This document shows positions 6,510-8,411 of a stretch of 8,411 nt of DNA, in pieces. How positions within the stretch are numbered: position 1 is the stretch's first letter; each line of letters starts with the position of its first letter. Source of the DNA: JAWCLZ01 sp037443105 (GTDB lineage Archaea > Halobacteriota > JAWCLZ01); contig JBBIOZ010000068.1 in the NCBI GenBank assembly GCA_037443105.1, positions 1 through 8,411 of the forward strand, in the 5' to 3' direction. The notes beneath the pieces are model-generated. The model saw only the letters and a list, made by a program, of their open reading frames with translations. It did no database searches and had not been told where the DNA came from. The translations under genes and the position numbers were made by a program.

Positions 6510-7645
6510 TTTGCATCCCTCAATCTTATTTTTTCAATAAATCTTTCCTCAAGCACGATGAATACAGGATTTACTATCAAGACGACAACCCAGCAGTAGA
6601 AAATTCCGAGAGTTAAAGTGAGACCCAGCTGCTGAATCATTGGCATTGAAACAAGCTGCAGCGCTAGAAAGCCAACCATTGTAGTGGTTGCTGAGCCTGT
6701 GATCGCAGAGCCCACGCCTGAAATTGAAGTTACCAGCGATTCTTTCTGCGACCTTCCTTTATTTCTCTCCTCCTCATATCTGCTGATAAGAAAAGCTCCA
6801 TATTCCACGCCCAATCCGATGATCATTGCTCCAACTGCAACTGTGGCAATGGAAAGTGGTATCTCCAGCCAGCCCATTGTTCCCAGAGTCCAAGTCACAC
6901 TGATTAGAAGCGGTGTGAGGATTAAAAACGGTTTTATTAAGGACCTTGTAAGCACAATTAAAAGCAGGAATACTATTACTCCTGCCACACTCGTGGTGTA
7001 AGCTGCATCTTCCCTCAGGAGATCCATCATTGTGACTCTAATTGGAGCCATGCCAGTGATGGTTGCTTTCACACCCGCTGGCTTTCTCGCTGAGTCGATA
7101 TCAGCTTGAAGCGCATTAACTATGCTTTTAATCCTCTCTTCTCCACCTGTGAAGTCTCCTGAGATATAAAGTAAAGTTGCAGAGTAATCTCTATTGAAAA
7201 ATGACTGCGAATCTGGCACCTGGCTTAAAACCATTTTAACTCCCTCCACATCACTCGGTACAGAGTTTTGCTTAAACAGCGATGCTACTGAAAAAACAGC
7301 ATTCACATTATGTTCTTTTTCAATTAACGCTTGCAGCTCCAGCAGGTAAGCAATGACTCTCGGGTCTCGTATATCCACTGCTGCATTTTCAGAGGTGGAT
7401 TGCTTATCAAGCATTATTAAAACTAAAATCATATCGCTGCTTCCGAATTTCTCGGAGATTTCCCGCTGCAGCTTTATAACCGGTAGGTCTTGAGGCAGCT
7501 CCTTGGAGATATCTGTCTGCATGGAAACATTTAGCATACCGGCTGCTAGGAATAAAGTGAAAATTATGGAGATCAAGAATATTTGTGGAGCATTTTGATA
7601 TTCAAACTCAGCTAATTTTGCTAGAAGGAGGTCAAGCTTGGGCAT
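6503..7645 (-). CDS. RND/MMPL exporter, first half (6 TM)
   Basis: This 380-residue membrane protein is the N-terminal half of an HAE3-type RND exporter: TM1 (20-40), an extracytoplasmic domain (to about 215) with DIRDPRVIAYLLEL and SVASLFKQ, then five helices (about 217-236, 238-257, 263-285, 309-331, 340-365). At the TM4 relay position it reads GLGVEYG (277-283), Glu281 instead of the usual Asp, followed by the conserved SRYEEE. It ends in a basic tail RFIEKIRLRDAKW just as the second half begins, so a single frame change would fuse the two. ATG 7643-7645 lies inside the end of the PadR gene (14-base overlap), with GAGG 8 bases before it. Both halves are probably needed for one pump. An asymmetric relay residue suggests the halves are not equivalent. 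Confidence 0.9.
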   Translation of the reverse strand: MPKLDLLLAKLAEFEYQNAPQIFLISIIFTLFLAAGMLNVSMQTDISKELPQDLPVIKLQREISEKFGSSDMILVLIMLDKQSTSENAAVDIRDPRVIAYLLELQALIEKEHNVNAVFSVASLFKQNSVPSDVEGVKMVLSQVPDSQSFFNRDYSATLLYISGDFTGGEERIKSIVNALQADIDSARKPAGVKATITGMAPIRVTMMDLLREDAAYTTSVAGVIVFLLLIVLTRSLIKPFLILTPLLISVTWTLGTMGWLEIPLSIATVAVGAMIIGLGVEYGAFLISRYEEERNKGRSQKESLVTSISGVGSAITGSATTTMVGFLALQLVSMPMIQQLGLTLTLGIFYCWVVVLIVNPVFIVLEERFIEKIRLRDAKW

Positions 7646-8192
7646 CTCCCATGCCTCTTAATATCTCTCTCAATTTCTCGCTGGCTTCACGCAGCACTTC
7701 TGAGGCTTTTAATATTTTTTGCTCTGCTTGATTTGAAAACTTCATACTTAATCTATTTAAATCGTGCAGAACTGGAAAAAGAGCGCTTTTAACGAATTTT
7801 TTGTTTTTTTGTTTTTTATTTTCCCCGATTTTTCTTATAATTTCTTCAATTTCCTCTTTTTCTACATTTAATACCTGTGCAAAAAGTGATATGATATCTT
7901 CTTTGATTTTTTTCTCAGTTTGCTCAATTTTGGCTGCAATTGCTTCTCCCCCCTGAGTTAGTCTGTATATTTTGCGATTCGAACTGGATTTGATTTCCTC
8001 TATTAGGCCTTCCTTCTCGAGACTGCGCAGCAGGGGATAAATTGTACCTGGGGATGGTTTCCAGAAACCCGTTCTTTCATTTATTTTTTCCATAATTTCA
8101 TAGCCGTGGGAGGCTTTTTCCTTCAAAATTAGAAGCACGAATGACTTCAAAAAACCTCGCGGTATGAGTTTTCTGTTATTCTTTCTATTCAT
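7632..8192 (-). CDS. PadR-family transcriptional regulator
   Basis: From ATG 8190-8192 this gives 186 residues. The N-terminal winged helix is typical PadR: IPRGFLKSFVLLIL, then SHGYEIMEKI, the recognition region SPGTIYPLLRSLEKEGL (47-63) and KIYRLTQGGEAIA in the wing. The remaining roughly 95 residues are highly charged and helical (EKEEIEEIIRKIGENKK; KASEVLREASEKLREIL), longer than the minimal PadR dimer helix and likely a coiled-coil dimer or effector domain. PadR proteins usually repress export genes and release DNA on ligand binding. Its place inside the exporter operon fits control of its own operon. The start at 8192 is preferred because it forms an ATGA overlap with the upstream stop and has GGTG 6 bases ahead. 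An in-frame ATG at 8204 would add four residues. Confidence 0.88.
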   Translation of the reverse strand: MNRKNNRKLIPRGFLKSFVLLILKEKASHGYEIMEKINERTGFWKPSPGTIYPLLRSLEKEGLIEEIKSSSNRKIYRLTQGGEAIAAKIEQTEKKIKEDIISLFAQVLNVEKEEIEEIIRKIGENKKQKNKKFVKSALFPVLHDLNRLSMKFSNQAEQKILKASEVLREASEKLREILRGMGDAQA

Positions 8193-8411
8193 TTTCTCCA
8201 CCATTTATGCCAGGCAAATACACCAATTGGGATTATTAAAATTGGAATTATATAGAGCCAGAGCGGCAGTCCTTTTTCTCTTGATACTTTGATGAGTATT
8301 GTTTTTTCCACTATTCTTACGGAATCATCGATGACGTATCTTATTTCTAAGTCTACGAGATAGGTCTTCAATGGAGCATCGCTGTTCACCGAGAAAGTCA
8401 GTATAGCTTCC
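8189..8411 (-). CDS. C-terminal part of a COG1361-like (S-layer-type) membrane-anchored protein (5' partial)
   Basis: The frame is open to the window edge, so only the last 73 residues are visible. EAILTFSVNSDAPLKTYLVDLEIRY-like residues at the start have the beta-sandwich pattern of COG1361/CARDB-type extracellular domains (a strand, SDAP, then KTYLVDLEIRY, and IVEKTILIKV). A single transmembrane segment (about 50-68, LWLYIIPILIIPIGVFA) and a short basic HKWWRK tail follow, so the protein is anchored at its C-terminus with the domain outside. A GTG at 8387-8389 should not be taken as the start, because the domain reads on upstream. The stop overlaps the PadR start as ATGA. As first gene before the exporter halves, it may act as an extracellular partner or adaptor of the pump. 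That role is inference. Confidence 0.7.
   Translation of the reverse strand, partial: EAILTFSVNSDAPLKTYLVDLEIRYVIDDSVRIVEKTILIKVSREKGLPLWLYIIPILIIPIGVFAWHKWWRK
8196..8202 (-). promoter_or_regulatory. Ribosome binding site deciding the PadR start
   Basis: GGTGGAG on the minus strand lies just ahead of the ATG at 8190-8192, which overlaps the upstream TGA as ATGA. The alternative ATG at 8202-8204 has no such site before it. This supports the shorter PadR product and coupled translation with the upstream membrane protein. Confidence 0.5.

Noticed and set aside
6684..7001. A 105-codon plus-strand open frame opposite the first exporter half.
   Set aside because: Antisense shadow of a conserved membrane protein, with no motif or ribosome binding site.

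Overview
The window looks like chromosomal DNA of an archaeon. The evidence is A/T-rich TATA-like boxes with very short leaders, GTG and TTG starts backed by purine-rich ribosome binding sites, an HAE3/MMPL-type RND exporter, a PadR regulator of the form common in archaea, and the end of a COG1361-like surface protein with a C-terminal membrane anchor. I cannot fix the lineage from sequence alone; a Bathyarchaeia-like or deep euryarchaeal lineage is a guess.

Left part (1-2201, + strand): the last 38 codons of an unrecognised gene, a hairpin followed by a T-run, a broken MFS permease (TM1-2 joined out of frame to TM7-12), and a galactose-1-phosphate uridylyltransferase-like protein. That protein keeps the HPHxQ nucleophile site and the first metal site but has no counterpart of the second (iron) site of the E. 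coli enzyme.

Middle (2206-5377): a short aldehyde dehydrogenase on the minus strand is divergent from a small HxlR-type regulator with a cysteine at position 4. Their 82-bp shared spacer holds facing TATA elements and an 11-bp palindrome, so the regulator probably controls the dehydrogenase. Downstream is a 25-bp tandem duplication that doubles a TATA-like box, then a TTG-started radical SAM protein with a degenerate B12-binding-like N-terminal region.

Right part (8411-5379, minus strand): a tightly overlapping operon in the order COG1361-like membrane-anchored extracellular protein (5' end outside the window), PadR regulator, first 6-TM half and second 6-TM half of an RND/MMPL exporter. The junctions overlap by 4, 14 and 7 bases, so the four products are probably made together as an export module. 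The exporter being split into two genes, with Glu in one half and Asp in the other at the TM4 acidic position, is the most interesting point. Two convergent gene pairs end only 4 bp and 1 bp apart.

Most of the window is recognisable family-level genes. I see no RNA genes, CRISPR, insertion sequences or clearly new system, and no gene-free stretch longer than about 120 bp.
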